Counted from the first letter of the stretch, positions 10,601-18,889 are shown. The stretch is DNA of 64,000 nt from Bacteroidales bacterium UBA6192 (GCA_002422725.1 DITE01000061.1:20237-84236); one strand, 5' to 3'. Notes: a model not told the origin generated them from the sequence alone. Program-made: numbers and translations.

Positions 10601-12675
10601 TTTGTACAGCAGAAGAAATTACCCTTAGTCTTATCGTGACCAACGGAGGCAGCAATCCTGCCTATGCCTGGTATTTGAACAGTATAGAAGTTTCCAATGC
10701 TGACACGTATACATTTACGCCTGTGCCAGGTGACGAGGTCTACTGCATAGTGAGCTCATCCTTGCTTTGTGCCACCAACAGCCCGATGCAATCCGATCTT
10801 GCGGTAATCAACTTCTCACCACAAATTCTGGTCAACGACATAAACGTAACCAATGCTGACTGTGGTGTGGATAACGGAATCATTGAAATTATTGCATCAG
10901 GAGGAACGCCTCCTTTGCAATTCAGCATCGACGGAGGAGGTATTTTTCAGGCGCTCAACGTGTTTTCAGACCTGGGAGCTATGAATTATCAGGTAGTTGT
11001 CAGAGATAATGCCGGCTGTGTTTTCCCATATGGAAATGTATCGGTTGGGTCAGAAGGTGGTGCTGTGGTTGATCTGGTTGATATTGATGACGCCCTTTGC
11101 AATGGAAGCACCGGCATCATCACCATCTTTGCCAGCGGAGGAACCCCACCTCTACAATACAGTATCAATGGAGGAGACGACTGGTCAAATGGATCAGTAT
11201 TTAGCGGGCTGCCTCCGGGTCCATACGAAGTTTCTGTCATGGATGCCTTTGGGTGTATAACCAATTATGGAACAGCCACTGTTGGCAATACCCCCGGACC
11301 AGCTCTGGTGTCAGTTATACCCCAGGATGCAGTTGATGGGCAGTTTAATGGCGAGGTCGAAATCAATGTAAGCGGAAACGGCCCCTTTGAATACAGCCTC
11401 GATGGAACAAACTATCAGACATCAAACACCTTCTTCAACTTACAGCCCGGCTCTTATGGAGCATTCGTTCGCGATATAAACGGTTGTATTCTAAATGTAC
11501 CTTTCACTATTGGAAATACGAATTCGATTCAGGTTATCGTGGAAGCAGCAGATGCCGTTGCCTGTTTAGGTGAAAAGCTGACGATTTCGGTAAACGCATC
11601 AGGTTTTAACGAATTGGTTTCCTTCAGCCTGGCATTAAATTTCGATCCATTGCAATTGAATTATGTCAATTATCTGATGCTGAACTCATCTCTTCAACCG
11701 GGAAGTTTCTCAGTTACCCAACCTCAATCGGATTTGCTTTTCATTCAATGGAGCTTCAACCAAGGCGTTAGCCTTTCGGACGGCACACTCTTATTCAATC
11801 TTGAATTCACCACCCTGACTGTGGGTTCAGGTCAGCTGGAATGGGAAAGCAGCCAGAGTGGATTTGTGTCGGGAGCAGGCACGCCTGTTTCGGTAACGTA
11901 TAATGGCTCTGTTTATGATGTAAATAGCAAACCACAACTTAGTTCAACGGGAGGCGGAAGTTTCTGCGAAGGCAGTTCAATAAGTCTTCAGGGAAGCTCG
12001 CCCGACCAGCCCAACCCGGCGCTGATCTGGCTCAGACCCGATGGATCGTCCTTCAACGGTGCAGTGCTGGATATGGATGAAATCGGGCCTGATGAAAGTG
12101 GCGTATACACCCTCATTGCTACAAACAGTGATGGTTGCCGGTCGGAAAGCACCCAATCGGTCAATATTGAACCCTTACCTCAGATTATGCTGGCACAGGA
12201 AGACACATTGTGTGCCGGAAGCGACATTTTGCTCGATGCCGGACCAGGTTATGCCTGGTACGTTTGGAGTGACGGCACTACTAACCAAACACTCACAGTG
12301 AATGAAACCGGAGAGTATTCCGTTGAGGTTTCCTCTGCCCTGGGTTGTATTGGCAGCGACACTGTCTGGCTTCGTCCGTGCAATTTCAGGCTGTTGTTGC
12401 CGAATGCCTTCACCCCCGACGCCGATGGATTGAACGATGGATTTGGCCCTGTTTGGGGCGAAATTCTCCCGGTTGAATTCAAATTGATGGTGTTCAATTC
12501 GTGGGGTCAGCTGATATACGAAAGCAGCGATTTTACCAAAAAATGGGATGGACGGTTCAATGGTGAAAGAGTCAAGGCAGGCGTTTATGCCTATATCATG
12601 CATGTGAGCATGCCCGATTACGTTACGAACCGCGTCGAATCCCCAGTAAGAGGCACAGTTACCGTAATTTGGTAG
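7612..12675 (+). CDS. Giant secreted Ig/SprB-repeat protein with T9SS type B tail
   Basis: This 1687-residue surface protein starts with GTG, immediately ahead of a signal peptide that ends near residue 32 (LTAQS). The N-terminal 200 residues resemble a lamin-tail-like domain. A FnIII-like segment and many Ig/PKD-like beta repeats follow. Two consecutive copies of an 85-residue unit carry the words VGTG.W..VSGP and GTYV.RWTIS (about 560-720). Around 1085-1300 there are three SprB-like repeats with SGGTPPLQ.SI.GG and DA.GC motifs. A cohesin-like region (about 1305-1430) and two further Ig-like modules follow. The end has the LPNAFTPDADGLND motif and a CHU_C-type domain, the T9SS type B (gliding-motility-associated) sorting signal. 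The role is probably adhesion or surface gliding, by analogy with SprB; no catalytic domain is evident. Confidence 0.88.
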   Translation: MSLKTNSISARLVAFILITFFCAGLTIQLTAQSVVVSSYFNAASPDSEWSELLVIDDNLDLRNYTYRDNNSTQNSWMQEINFRNIDFWSNMRAGTVIIIWHRTPNPLDVNKVDGYIQVAANDPAYFTGGNFPSNTLNIAAPGDVLQIRNPEGVHVHALGHIASPGPSFTALPSPKLNHTAALSDGEAVMVSPGTNLNEYGTNGPQSGNTWTIKSTSTTFGLPNNSGSNSAYWRSLRQPLWITPTLSGTLNPGNTEISLTWNAATDPNPADQTQGYIILRNTVNSFTDPVDGTTYTAGQMIGSATVVAIITSSGTTTYTDVLTIPCNEDRFYRVYAYRYNTDNLQGNSFNVARGRAYNESFAGTTVAGPDDQVVIVNITPSNADICLGQNAVFNTTNNGTGSLLYQWQLDSGSGWSDLTEAAPYSGTNTAVLTISSPPLIFNGYQYRCRVTPACGSPAFSPAGTLLITAAPTAPTSASATPNIVCVDDAGNITLTANGGSGSVLQWFTGSCGGTLIGTGNNLVIPSPTITTTYYARWSTTNCGFSGCAQVTVTVSPLPTPSNAGANSETCGLSTNLQGNNPDVGTGIWSFVSGPGTAIFSNVNLYNTLVTVTTSGTYVFRWTISTGGSCPDSQDEVQINFVPEPTTSNAGPNQFICATFTTNMAANTPLVGTGQWSQVSGPAGFVISEPGNPLTLVTASQYGTYVLRWTISNGICPASTDDVQLTISEAVAVLASSNSPVCELNDLELYADIGGATYSWTGPNGFTSTEQNPVITAATPANSGLYEVIVSNIPGGCPTTSNTTLASVNAAPETGPITPANGEFCTGTSVSYSVTGETGSTYTWTVTGGTVQPPGNTATVQIDWGAVPGTYLIEVIQQNIAGCLAEVVATNATLTEAPEAYAGNDDGICEGDVYPLNNAVATGDVLAWSTSGDGAFSDPAIQNPVYTPGSIDAANGFVTLTLTASSNAAGCDPDVSSMELSIDNSLPLNVVIDNPTNPVCTAEEITLSLIVTNGGSNPAYAWYLNSIEVSNADTYTFTPVPGDEVYCIVSSSLLCATNSPMQSDLAVINFSPQILVNDINVTNADCGVDNGIIEIIASGGTPPLQFSIDGGGIFQALNVFSDLGAMNYQVVVRDNAGCVFPYGNVSVGSEGGAVVDLVDIDDALCNGSTGIITIFASGGTPPLQYSINGGDDWSNGSVFSGLPPGPYEVSVMDAFGCITNYGTATVGNTPGPALVSVIPQDAVDGQFNGEVEINVSGNGPFEYSLDGTNYQTSNTFFNLQPGSYGAFVRDINGCILNVPFTIGNTNSIQVIVEAADAVACLGEKLTISVNASGFNELVSFSLALNFDPLQLNYVNYLMLNSSLQPGSFSVTQPQSDLLFIQWSFNQGVSLSDGTLLFNLEFTTLTVGSGQLEWESSQSGFVSGAGTPVSVTYNGSVYDVNSKPQLSSTGGGSFCEGSSISLQGSSPDQPNPALIWLRPDGSSFNGAVLDMDEIGPDESGVYTLIATNSDGCRSESTQSVNIEPLPQIMLAQEDTLCAGSDILLDAGPGYAWYVWSDGTTNQTLTVNETGEYSVEVSSALGCIGSDTVWLRPCNFRLLLPNAFTPDADGLNDGFGPVWGEILPVEFKLMVFNSWGQLIYESSDFTKKWDGRFNGERVKAGVYAYIMHVSMPDYVTNRVESPVRGTVTVIW

Positions 12676-12699
12676 TAAGAGTTTTCTGATCAAAAAGGA

Positions 12700-12726
12700 T
12701 TGCTGCGAAAACAGCAACCATACTTT
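12700..12726. terminator. Weak hairpin between convergent genes
   Basis: TTGCTG at 12700-12705 pairs with CAGCAA at 12712-12717 across a six-base loop, and TTTTT follows shortly after. It lies between the adhesin gene and the convergent yebC gene, so it may end either transcript. The stem is short. Confidence 0.3.
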
Positions 12727-12773
12727 TTAACACCCAGTTTAGTTAAATCCAGCATCAAACCTGCATTCAGAAC

Positions 12774-13484
12774 CTAAGCCATATTGGTATAAACGGCCTG
12801 CACATCATCATCTTCCTCCACTTTATCGAGGAATTTATCAATGTCGACAATCTGTTCTTCGGTGAAAACAACCGGAGAATTGGAAAACCGCTGTAGGTTT
12901 GACTTGGTAATCTCGATCCCCTGATCTTCCAGGGCAGCATGCAAACTTCCAAAGTTGGTGTAGTCAGCATAAGCAAATCCGGTTTCTTCATGCACATCAA
13001 TTTCTTCCAGACCGGCATCAATCAGTTCCAGTTCAAGATCTTCGATATTCAAACCAGCTTTCATTTTAAACTCGAAAACTGCTTTGCGGGTAAACATGAA
13101 GTCCAATGATCCGCTAGGCACAAACGATCCGCCCGATCTGTTGAAATACGATTTTACATTGGCCACGGTGCGCGTGGTGTTATCTGTGGCACATTCCACC
13201 ACAACAAGCACGCCATGAGGCCCTTTGCCTTCGTAAACCACTTCCACCATGGAATCGGCATCTTTTCCGGCAGCCCGCTTGATGGCCGCTTCGATGTTTT
13301 CCTTTGGCATGTTTTCCGACTTGGCATTCTGAATGGCGTTGCGCAGCCTGGGGTTCATCTCCGGATCGGAGCCTCCCTCTTTGGCAGCAATAGTAATCAG
13401 TTTTCCAAGTTTCGGGAACACTTTTGACATCTTGTCCCAACGCTTTTCCTTGGCAGCACGGCGGTATTCAAACGCTCTTCCCAT
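12774..13484 (-). CDS. YebC/PmpR-family regulator or translation factor
   Basis: The 236-residue product is full length for the YebC/PmpR/TACO1 family. It opens with the family signature MGRAFEYRRAAKEKRW and WDKMSKVFPKLGK. The conserved block with PRLRNAIQNAKSENMPKENI and the later YEGKGPHGV and ECATDNTTRT motifs follow. Family members are described as DNA-binding regulators and, more recently, as factors that relieve ribosome stalling. Nothing in the sequence decides between these roles. It is monocistronic and convergent with the upstream adhesin gene. The ATG at the 13484 end is fixed by the family N-terminus. Confidence 0.95.
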   Translation of the reverse strand: MGRAFEYRRAAKEKRWDKMSKVFPKLGKLITIAAKEGGSDPEMNPRLRNAIQNAKSENMPKENIEAAIKRAAGKDADSMVEVVYEGKGPHGVLVVVECATDNTTRTVANVKSYFNRSGGSFVPSGSLDFMFTRKAVFEFKMKAGLNIEDLELELIDAGLEEIDVHEETGFAYADYTNFGSLHAALEDQGIEITKSNLQRFSNSPVVFTEEQIVDIDKFLDKVEEDDDVQAVYTNMA

Positions 13485-13512
13485 AGTTTAGTATTGTTAT
13501 CATTTCAGCCCG

Positions 13513-13520
13513 CAAAATTA
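13513..13520 (-). promoter_or_regulatory. Possible -7 element of yebC
   Basis: Read on the minus strand, this is TAATTTTG, a match to TAnnTTTG. A T-rich tract lies about 20 bases upstream, and the start codon is about 28 bases downstream. Confidence 0.4.
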
Positions 13521-13769
13521 GCAAGTTGGCTGAAAAAAAAGAAATTAAGTTTCATTTTCTTTTTGTGAATCCTTTGGCTGCTTTCCAGGCCCGGATGTGA
13601 ACCACGGAACAAACATACTAAACAGTGCTGCACAGGGTAGTTATCGCAGATGCAATGAAAAAATTACCATTCCGGCAAATACCGCAATGTTGCAGTTAAA
13701 CAAAAAAAACGGGAATTAAATCCTAAAAAATTGCACCTTTGTAAGAGCGAACCCATCCACATTCAACCT

Positions 13770-15224
13770 ATGATCAACATTGCTTTTATTGCCCTCACAT
13801 TTATCATGTTTGTTGCGTTTATTGTGCTTATTATCAGGATCAACAATTACCTGAAAGCCAGCAATAAACCAGACGAGGCATCTTCCAAAATTGATTTTCT
13901 GGAAAAGAGTCTGAGCCGCCTCGAAAATTCGGTCAAGGACGATTTCAGGCAAAACCGCGAAGAACTGGCCAACAACCTGACCAAATTCCAGCAAACCTTT
14001 TTGGAAACCCTGAGAGAGATTTCAAGAAACCAATTGGATCAACTCAACTCAAACCATGAGCAAAGCCGGCAAAACCTGACCAACCTGAACAAAACCCTTG
14101 AAGACCGCCTAAGCCAGCTGGCTGACAGATTACAGCAAAATGCCAACCTGTCGAGAGAATCCCTTGATAAATCATTAAAGGAATTTCAGGTCTCTTTCAG
14201 CAATAACGTAAAAGAATTCAATGAATTACAGAAGCAGAAGTTCGCCGAAATGGAGAAAAAACAAGGCGAGCTGATCACTTCAACCGAGCTCAAGCTGGAG
14301 AAAATGCGCGAAACAGTTGACGAAAAACTTCAAAAAACCCTGGAAACCCGCCTGGGACAGTCATTCGAACTGGTCAGCAAGCAACTTGAAAGCGTTCAAA
14401 AAGGGCTGGGTGAAATGCAAAATCTGGCCAATGATGTTGGCGGGCTGAAAAGGGTTCTGTCGAATGTGAAAACACGCGGGATAATGGGCGAGATACAACT
14501 GGGAAATATACTGGAACAGATTCTTGCACCAGAACAATATGAAGCCAATGTGAAAACCAAGAAATCGAGCGGCGACCACGTGGAGTTTGCTATCAGGCTT
14601 CCCGGTCGCGACGACGATCAAAATTTTGTTTACCTGCCCATTGATGCCAAATTCCCGCAGGAAAGCTATCATATGCTTCAGACTGCCTACGATGAAGCTA
14701 ACCCCCTGATGGTGGAGGAAGCCACGAAATCATTGTCGGCATCCATTACAAAATTTGCCAAAGACATCAGCGAAAAATATCTTGACCCGCCCTACACCAC
14801 CGATTTTGGAATCATGTTCCTGCCTGTTGAAGGATTGTATGCCGAGGTGGTGCGCAACACCGACCTGATCGAACAGCTTCAGCGCAAGTACAAAATCATC
14901 GTCACCGGCCCCACTACCCTTGCTGCCATACTCAACAGCCTGCAGATGGGTTTCAAAACCCTGGCAATCCAGAAAAGAAGCAGTGAAGTGTGGCAGATTC
15001 TTGGCGCTGTGAAGACCGAATTTAGTAAGTTTGGCGGGATACTGGAAAAAGCACGCAAGAAAATTGACGAAGCAGGCAACGACATTGACACCCTGGTGGG
15101 AACCCGCACCAAAGCCATCGAAAGAAAACTCAGGCAGGTGCAGGAATTGCCGGCCACTGAAACACGGCTGTTTCTCGATGATCAGAGCGAGCCAGGAGCC
15201 GAGTCAGAAGATGAAGAGGTGTAA
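13770..15224 (+). CDS. rmuC: RmuC family protein
   Basis: This RmuC homologue is linked in E. coli to limiting recombination at inverted repeats and is predicted to be a nuclease-like protein. An N-terminal membrane segment (INIAFIALTFIMFVAFIV) is followed by about 200 residues of coiled coil with many heptad Leu, Gln and Asn residues. The conserved C-terminal RmuC domain then shows VKTRGIMGEIQLGNILEQ, LPIDAKFP and IVTGPTTLAAILNSLQMGF. I chose the ATG at 13770, which puts the membrane segment at the N-terminus as usual in the family. The open frame could also begin at 13731 (13 residues longer), but a GCACCTTTG promoter-like word overlaps that part. The protein is about 484 residues, normal for the family, and monocistronic. 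Confidence 0.9.
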   Translation: MINIAFIALTFIMFVAFIVLIIRINNYLKASNKPDEASSKIDFLEKSLSRLENSVKDDFRQNREELANNLTKFQQTFLETLREISRNQLDQLNSNHEQSRQNLTNLNKTLEDRLSQLADRLQQNANLSRESLDKSLKEFQVSFSNNVKEFNELQKQKFAEMEKKQGELITSTELKLEKMRETVDEKLQKTLETRLGQSFELVSKQLESVQKGLGEMQNLANDVGGLKRVLSNVKTRGIMGEIQLGNILEQILAPEQYEANVKTKKSSGDHVEFAIRLPGRDDDQNFVYLPIDAKFPQESYHMLQTAYDEANPLMVEEATKSLSASITKFAKDISEKYLDPPYTTDFGIMFLPVEGLYAEVVRNTDLIEQLQRKYKIIVTGPTTLAAILNSLQMGFKTLAIQKRSSEVWQILGAVKTEFSKFGGILEKARKKIDEAGNDIDTLVGTRTKAIERKLRQVQELPATETRLFLDDQSEPGAESEDEEV

Positions 15225-15327
15225 CCCATTTTAGTATAAACCGGTTTCTCTTCGATAGACTGTTTCTAAATTACAATAATACCTGATAATTTTTCTTTGA
15301 ATGTGACAAGCGTAAAGGAATACGCAT

Positions 15328-15353
15328 TACTTTTGTTTCGTAATTCTACGAAA
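15328..15353 (+). promoter_or_regulatory. Promoter and operator of the first ars operon
   Basis: The -7 element TACTTTTG (15328-15335) is followed at once by a perfect inverted repeat, TTTCGTA at 15336-15342 and TACGAAA at 15347-15353 with a four-base spacer. A third half-site, TACGAAA, sits at 15354-15360 just before the start codon of arsR. A dimeric ArsR/SmtB repressor bound here would cover the transcription start. The -33 element is poor, so promoter strength is uncertain. Confidence 0.6.
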
Positions 15354-15364
15354 TACGAAATGAA

Positions 15365-15682
15365 ATGGAAGAAACCCTGACCTACACCGAGCAACAAATC
15401 AAACTGGCACGCATTGCCAAAGCCATGGGACATCCTGCCAGGATCATGATTCTGGAACTGCTATCACAACAAAGTTGCTGCTACAGTGGCGATATGGCCG
15501 AAGACCTGCCTATCGCACGGTCAACCCTTTCGCAGCACCTGAAGGAACTTAAAGACTCCGGGCTCATTCAGGGTGAACTTACCCCTCCACGAATTAAATA
15601 TTGCCTGAACCTTGAGAATTGGGAGCTGGCACGTAAAATGTACAATGATCTGTTTAAGAGTAAATTGTGTAATAAATGTTAA
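15365..15682 (+). CDS. arsR: ArsR/SmtB-family repressor (ars operon 1)
   Basis: This winged-helix metalloregulator has 105 residues, typical for the family. The recognition helix region reads IARSTLSQHLKELKDSGLI. Adjacent Cys38 and Cys39 (SCCYSGD) lie in the helix that carries the As(III) site in many ArsR proteins, and two further Cys residues stand at 102 and 105 (LCNKC), so a three- or four-thiolate As(III)/Sb(III) site is plausible. It is the first gene of a tightly packed operon and should autoregulate through the inverted repeat just upstream. The paralogue of the second ars operon has the same CC pair at 38-39. The ATG at 15365 is preferred because an overlapping ATG at 15360 is out of frame. 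Confidence 0.93.
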   Translation: MEETLTYTEQQIKLARIAKAMGHPARIMILELLSQQSCCYSGDMAEDLPIARSTLSQHLKELKDSGLIQGELTPPRIKYCLNLENWELARKMYNDLFKSKLCNKC

Positions 15683-15693
15683 TTTAATATAAT

Positions 15694-15933
15694 ATGAAAA
15701 AAGACATCAAAATTCTGGGTACAGGCTGCCCAAAATGCAAACAGCTGGAAGAAGCTGTCAGAAAAACCGTAACCGACAATTCCGTTGAAGCTGAAATCAG
15801 CAAAGTGGAAGACATCGTTGATATCATGGGCTATGGCATCATGCGCACACCCGGCCTTGTTATCGACGGCAAGGTGGTTTTGAGCGGCAGACTTCCCTCG
15901 ACCAACGAGTTGAAAGAATTGATTACCAAATAA
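15694..15933 (+). CDS. arsE: Small thioredoxin-fold protein, ArsE-like
   Basis: This 79-residue protein belongs to the redox-active disulfide protein 2 type (TM0996/MTH895 group). The active site is Cys12-Pro-Lys-Cys15 in TGCPKCKQ, and the cis-Pro loop is visible in MRTPGLVIDG. It lies 11 bases after arsR and before an ArsF-like and an ArsG-like gene. The arrangement matches the arsEFG set described in Bacteroides vulgatus, where ArsE and ArsF are implicated in reducing nitroaromatic arsenicals and ArsG exports the products. The function here is inferred from that gene order. The protein could also be a general thiol donor for the permeases downstream. Confidence 0.8.
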   Translation: MKKDIKILGTGCPKCKQLEEAVRKTVTDNSVEAEISKVEDIVDIMGYGIMRTPGLVIDGKVVLSGRLPSTNELKELITK

Positions 15934-15960
15934 ATAATTCATTTTATCAACAACATTACC

Positions 15961-16380
15961 ATGAAAAAAATAGCTATGTTTTTGGGTATCATTACCCTTG
16001 TGATGATGGCCTTGCCAAATGAAATCAACGCTCAGACAGCAGCAAAAAAAACGGTGCTCGACATTTATTACACCCACAGCACCAATCGCTGCGCTGGTTG
16101 TAAAGCCATCGAAACCCAGGCAAAAGAAACCCTTGAAAGCCAGTTTAAGCAGGAAACCAGCGATGGAAAAATCGTTTTTCACCTGATCAACATTGACTTG
16201 AAAGAAAACAAGGCTTTTGTGGAAGAACATAAGGTGTGGGGCTCGGGTTTGTTTATGATAAACTCTGCTACTAAAAAGAATGTCGACCTCACAAAAGAAG
16301 GTTTTGCCATGGCACGCACCAAACCCGAAGAGTTCAGGGCTACTTTGGCTAAAGCCATACGGGAGAATCTGGGACAATAA
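15961..16380 (+). CDS. arsF: Exported thioredoxin-like protein, ArsF-like
   Basis: The product has 139 residues with an N-terminal signal peptide (hydrophobic residues 4-18, probable cleavage after NAQ near residue 25). A thioredoxin-like domain follows, with Cys44-Ala-Gly-Cys47 in NRCAGCKAIE. It resembles the family annotated as ArsF, a proposed subunit of a nitrophenyl-arsenical reducing system. The CxxC and signal peptide are directly visible; the arsenical role is inferred from the neighbours arsE and arsG. It probably works in the periplasm, passing electrons from the CcdA-like membrane protein encoded next. Confidence 0.78.
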   Translation: MKKIAMFLGIITLVMMALPNEINAQTAAKKTVLDIYYTHSTNRCAGCKAIETQAKETLESQFKQETSDGKIVFHLINIDLKENKAFVEEHKVWGSGLFMINSATKKNVDLTKEGFAMARTKPEEFRATLAKAIRENLGQ

Positions 16381-16425
16381 TCCTTTTCTGTTCCTCACGT
16401 TTAATGTATTCATTGAATCGAAACT

Positions 16426-17127
16426 ATGGAATTCCTTCAAAGCATCCTGGACAACACCTCACTACCTTTTCTGACAGCCTTGTTGCTGGGGCTTATGACA
16501 GCCATCAGCCCATGCCCCTTAGCCACGAATATTACAGCCATTGCCTTCATCAGCAAGGATATCGAAAACAGGCGCAAAGTATTCTATAACGGTTTGATTT
16601 ACACGCTCGGGCGGGCTGTTACCTATACTGGTCTTGGCCTGATACTCTATTTTGGTGCAAGCACCTTTCATATTGCCGGATTCTTTCAAAGCTGGGGCGA
16701 AAAGTTGCTCGGGCCTCTCCTGCTGATCATTGGCATCATCATGCTTGATGTGATACAGATAAATTTTCCGGGCTTATCCGCATTAACAAGCCGCATGGAG
16801 CGTTCAGAAAAAAAGGGTTTCTGGAGAGTACTCCTTCTGGGAATTGTATTTGCACTGGCATTTTGTCCGTATAGCGGAGTGCTGTATTTCGGCATGTTAA
16901 TCCCGATCACCATTGCGAGTCCGTCAGGGCTGTTTCTCCCCCTCATTTTTGCTTTGGCTACTGGGTTTCCTGTTATTGTGCTTGCCTATTTTCTGGCTTT
17001 TACCATGTCGGAAGTGGGTAACTTTTACAACAGTTTGAAAAAATTCGAGCATTGGTTCAGAAAAGTTGTGGCCGTTATTTTCATTCTGGTTGGGCTTTAC
17101 TACATCACCATCTTTTTTATACCCTAA
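16426..17127 (+). CDS. arsG: CcdA/DsbD-like membrane protein, ArsG-like permease
   Basis: This 233-residue integral membrane protein has about six transmembrane segments. Two prolines flank intramembrane cysteines at Cys30 (AISPCPLA) and Cys147 (LAFCPYSG), the layout of the DsbD/CcdA electron-transfer core. In Bacteroides the homologue at this position is called ArsG, an efflux permease for aminoaromatic arsenicals. The Cys pair also makes a plain role in thiol transfer to the periplasmic ArsF-like protein possible, and the two ideas are not exclusive. The start lies 45 bases after arsF, and the next gene begins three bases after the stop. Confidence 0.8.
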   Translation: MEFLQSILDNTSLPFLTALLLGLMTAISPCPLATNITAIAFISKDIENRRKVFYNGLIYTLGRAVTYTGLGLILYFGASTFHIAGFFQSWGEKLLGPLLLIIGIIMLDVIQINFPGLSALTSRMERSEKKGFWRVLLLGIVFALAFCPYSGVLYFGMLIPITIASPSGLFLPLIFALATGFPVIVLAYFLAFTMSEVGNFYNSLKKFEHWFRKVVAVIFILVGLYYITIFFIP

Positions 17128-17130
17128 ATT

Positions 17131-18450
17131 ATGGACTGGAAAAAGGAAACTAAACTGCTTGGCTGGATCATTATCATTTTTATTGCGGCATTCTTCCTGC
17201 CAATCGAAAGCGAAAGGTTTAATACCGCCATCTTGGCCACACTCGATCTTAGCCGCTGGTATGCCCGTGAACATGTTATCCTGTGCCTATTGCCTGCTTT
17301 CTTTATCGCAGGTGTCATTCAGGTTTTTGTGAGTCAGGGAGCGGTGATGAAGTATTTTGGAGCCAAAGCAAAAAAGTGGGTTGCTTACACAGTTGCCTCC
17401 GTTTCGGGCACAATACTCGCTGTTTGCAGCTGCACTATCCTACCCTTGTTTTCGAGCATTCACAAGCGCGGAGCCGGCCTTGGACCTGCAATTGCTTTCC
17501 TTTATTCAGGCCCGGCCATCAACATACTGGCAATCATTCTCACAGCCCGGATCCTTGGCTTCGAAATGGGGGTTGCGCGTGTTATTGGGGCAGTGGTTTT
17601 TGCTGTGGTTATCGGCTCAGCCATGGCATTGATCTATCGCAAAGAGGAAAGACAAAAACGGGCCGATCAAATGAATTTCCCTGAAATTGCTGAAAAACGC
17701 CCCATGTGGAAAACTTCGTTTCATTTTTTTACCCTTGTTCTTATCCTTGTTTTTGCCAATTGGGGAAAACCGGGCGAAGGCATCACAGAAGGAACCTGGT
17801 ATTGGATTTGGTTTTACAAATGGTATATCACAGGATTTTTTGGACTTTTCCTTGTTTATTCACTCGTTTTTATCCTCGGAATAAAATGGTGGCATGTTGC
17901 ATTGGTTGCACTAGCCACAGCAGCCTCAGGTTTTCTGGTTGCTTCGCCTCTTGTTCCGATGATCGTGGGTATTGCGGGATTAAGCATCATTACTTTGCTG
18001 GACAAAAATGATCCGGACAATTCTGAATGGACCAGATCAAGCTGGGATTTTACCAAACAAATTATGCCCTTGCTGGCAATTGGTGTTGTAACAGCTGGTT
18101 TTCTGCTGGGCTCAACCCATGACGACACGGCCATTGCCGGTATCATCCCCAACGAATGGATTGTTGCTCTGGTAGGAGGTAACTCAGTGTTCTCGAATCT
18201 ATTTGCATCCATAGTGGGTGCATTCATGTATTTTGCCACACTCACCGAAGTGCCAATACTACAGGGATTGATGGCAGCAGGCATGGGCAAAGGGCCTGCT
18301 CTGTCTCTTTTACTGGCCGGACCTTCGCTTTCCTTGCCCAACATGCTGGTCATCCGAGGTATCATGGGAACGCAAAAAACAGTTGTTTATGTCGTATTGG
18401 TTGTGGTTATGGCTACCCTTTCCGGATTAATTTACGGTTCAATCTTTTGA
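17131..18450 (+). CDS. ArsP/YraQ-type permease
   Basis: This 439-residue polytopic membrane protein of the DUF318/COG0701 permease group includes ArsP, an exporter of trivalent organoarsenicals. It has about ten transmembrane segments. The conserved block contains AVCSCTILPLF, FLYSGPAINI and, in the second half, TEVPILQGLM and LAGPSLSLPNM, which are the paired inverted-repeat motifs of the family. The CSC thiols are candidate As(III) ligands. It begins three bases after the ArsG-like gene and lies within the ArsR-led operon, so a metalloid or organoarsenical substrate is likely but not proven. Confidence 0.85.
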   Translation: MDWKKETKLLGWIIIIFIAAFFLPIESERFNTAILATLDLSRWYAREHVILCLLPAFFIAGVIQVFVSQGAVMKYFGAKAKKWVAYTVASVSGTILAVCSCTILPLFSSIHKRGAGLGPAIAFLYSGPAINILAIILTARILGFEMGVARVIGAVVFAVVIGSAMALIYRKEERQKRADQMNFPEIAEKRPMWKTSFHFFTLVLILVFANWGKPGEGITEGTWYWIWFYKWYITGFFGLFLVYSLVFILGIKWWHVALVALATAASGFLVASPLVPMIVGIAGLSIITLLDKNDPDNSEWTRSSWDFTKQIMPLLAIGVVTAGFLLGSTHDDTAIAGIIPNEWIVALVGGNSVFSNLFASIVGAFMYFATLTEVPILQGLMAAGMGKGPALSLLLAGPSLSLPNMLVIRGIMGTQKTVVYVVLVVVMATLSGLIYGSIF

Positions 18451-18457
18451 TCGTACT

Positions 18458-18886
18458 ATGAAACAAGTTGATGACAATTTCTTTTCACATTGTTTTCAAA
18501 GCGGTGGTCTGAAGTTTATTACACCCCTCAAAGCTTACCCGCTTTGTCTGCAGGGAACCCTTCTGATCGATCTGCGACCCGATTATGAAGGTGCATTCAA
18601 ACGACCGGATGTTCCTGAGCTTATGCTTATACCTTATACCGAAATCGACGAACATTTGAGCGAAATACCCCTTGAACGCGACATTATACTAGCTGATTGC
18701 GTGGGAATTAGAAGCAAGGAAGTTATGACATTGCTTCATACAAAGGGATATACCAGACTGTTGTCGCTGGCTGGTGGCTTTGTTGACTGGGAAAGGGATG
18801 GGTTGCCCATAAAGGTGGATTTAAGCGAACGGCTTACCGGCAGCTGTATGTGTCAGCTGAAGCCACGTGAAAACAAAAAGCAATAG
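18458..18886 (+). CDS. Rhodanese-domain protein
   Basis: This 142-residue cytoplasmic protein has a single rhodanese fold. The active-site loop CVGIRS has the catalytic Cys81, and the DLR motif precedes it near residues 38-40. A CMC motif lies near the C-terminus (GSCMCQL), which is unusual for a single-domain rhodanese and may bind metal or take part in thiol exchange. It lies seven bases downstream of the permease. A role in sulfane-sulfur transfer or arsenical reduction is plausible. A second rhodanese gene also follows the other ars operon. Confidence 0.85.
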   Translation: MKQVDDNFFSHCFQSGGLKFITPLKAYPLCLQGTLLIDLRPDYEGAFKRPDVPELMLIPYTEIDEHLSEIPLERDIILADCVGIRSKEVMTLLHTKGYTRLLSLAGGFVDWERDGLPIKVDLSERLTGSCMCQLKPRENKKQ

Positions 18887-18889
18887 TCG

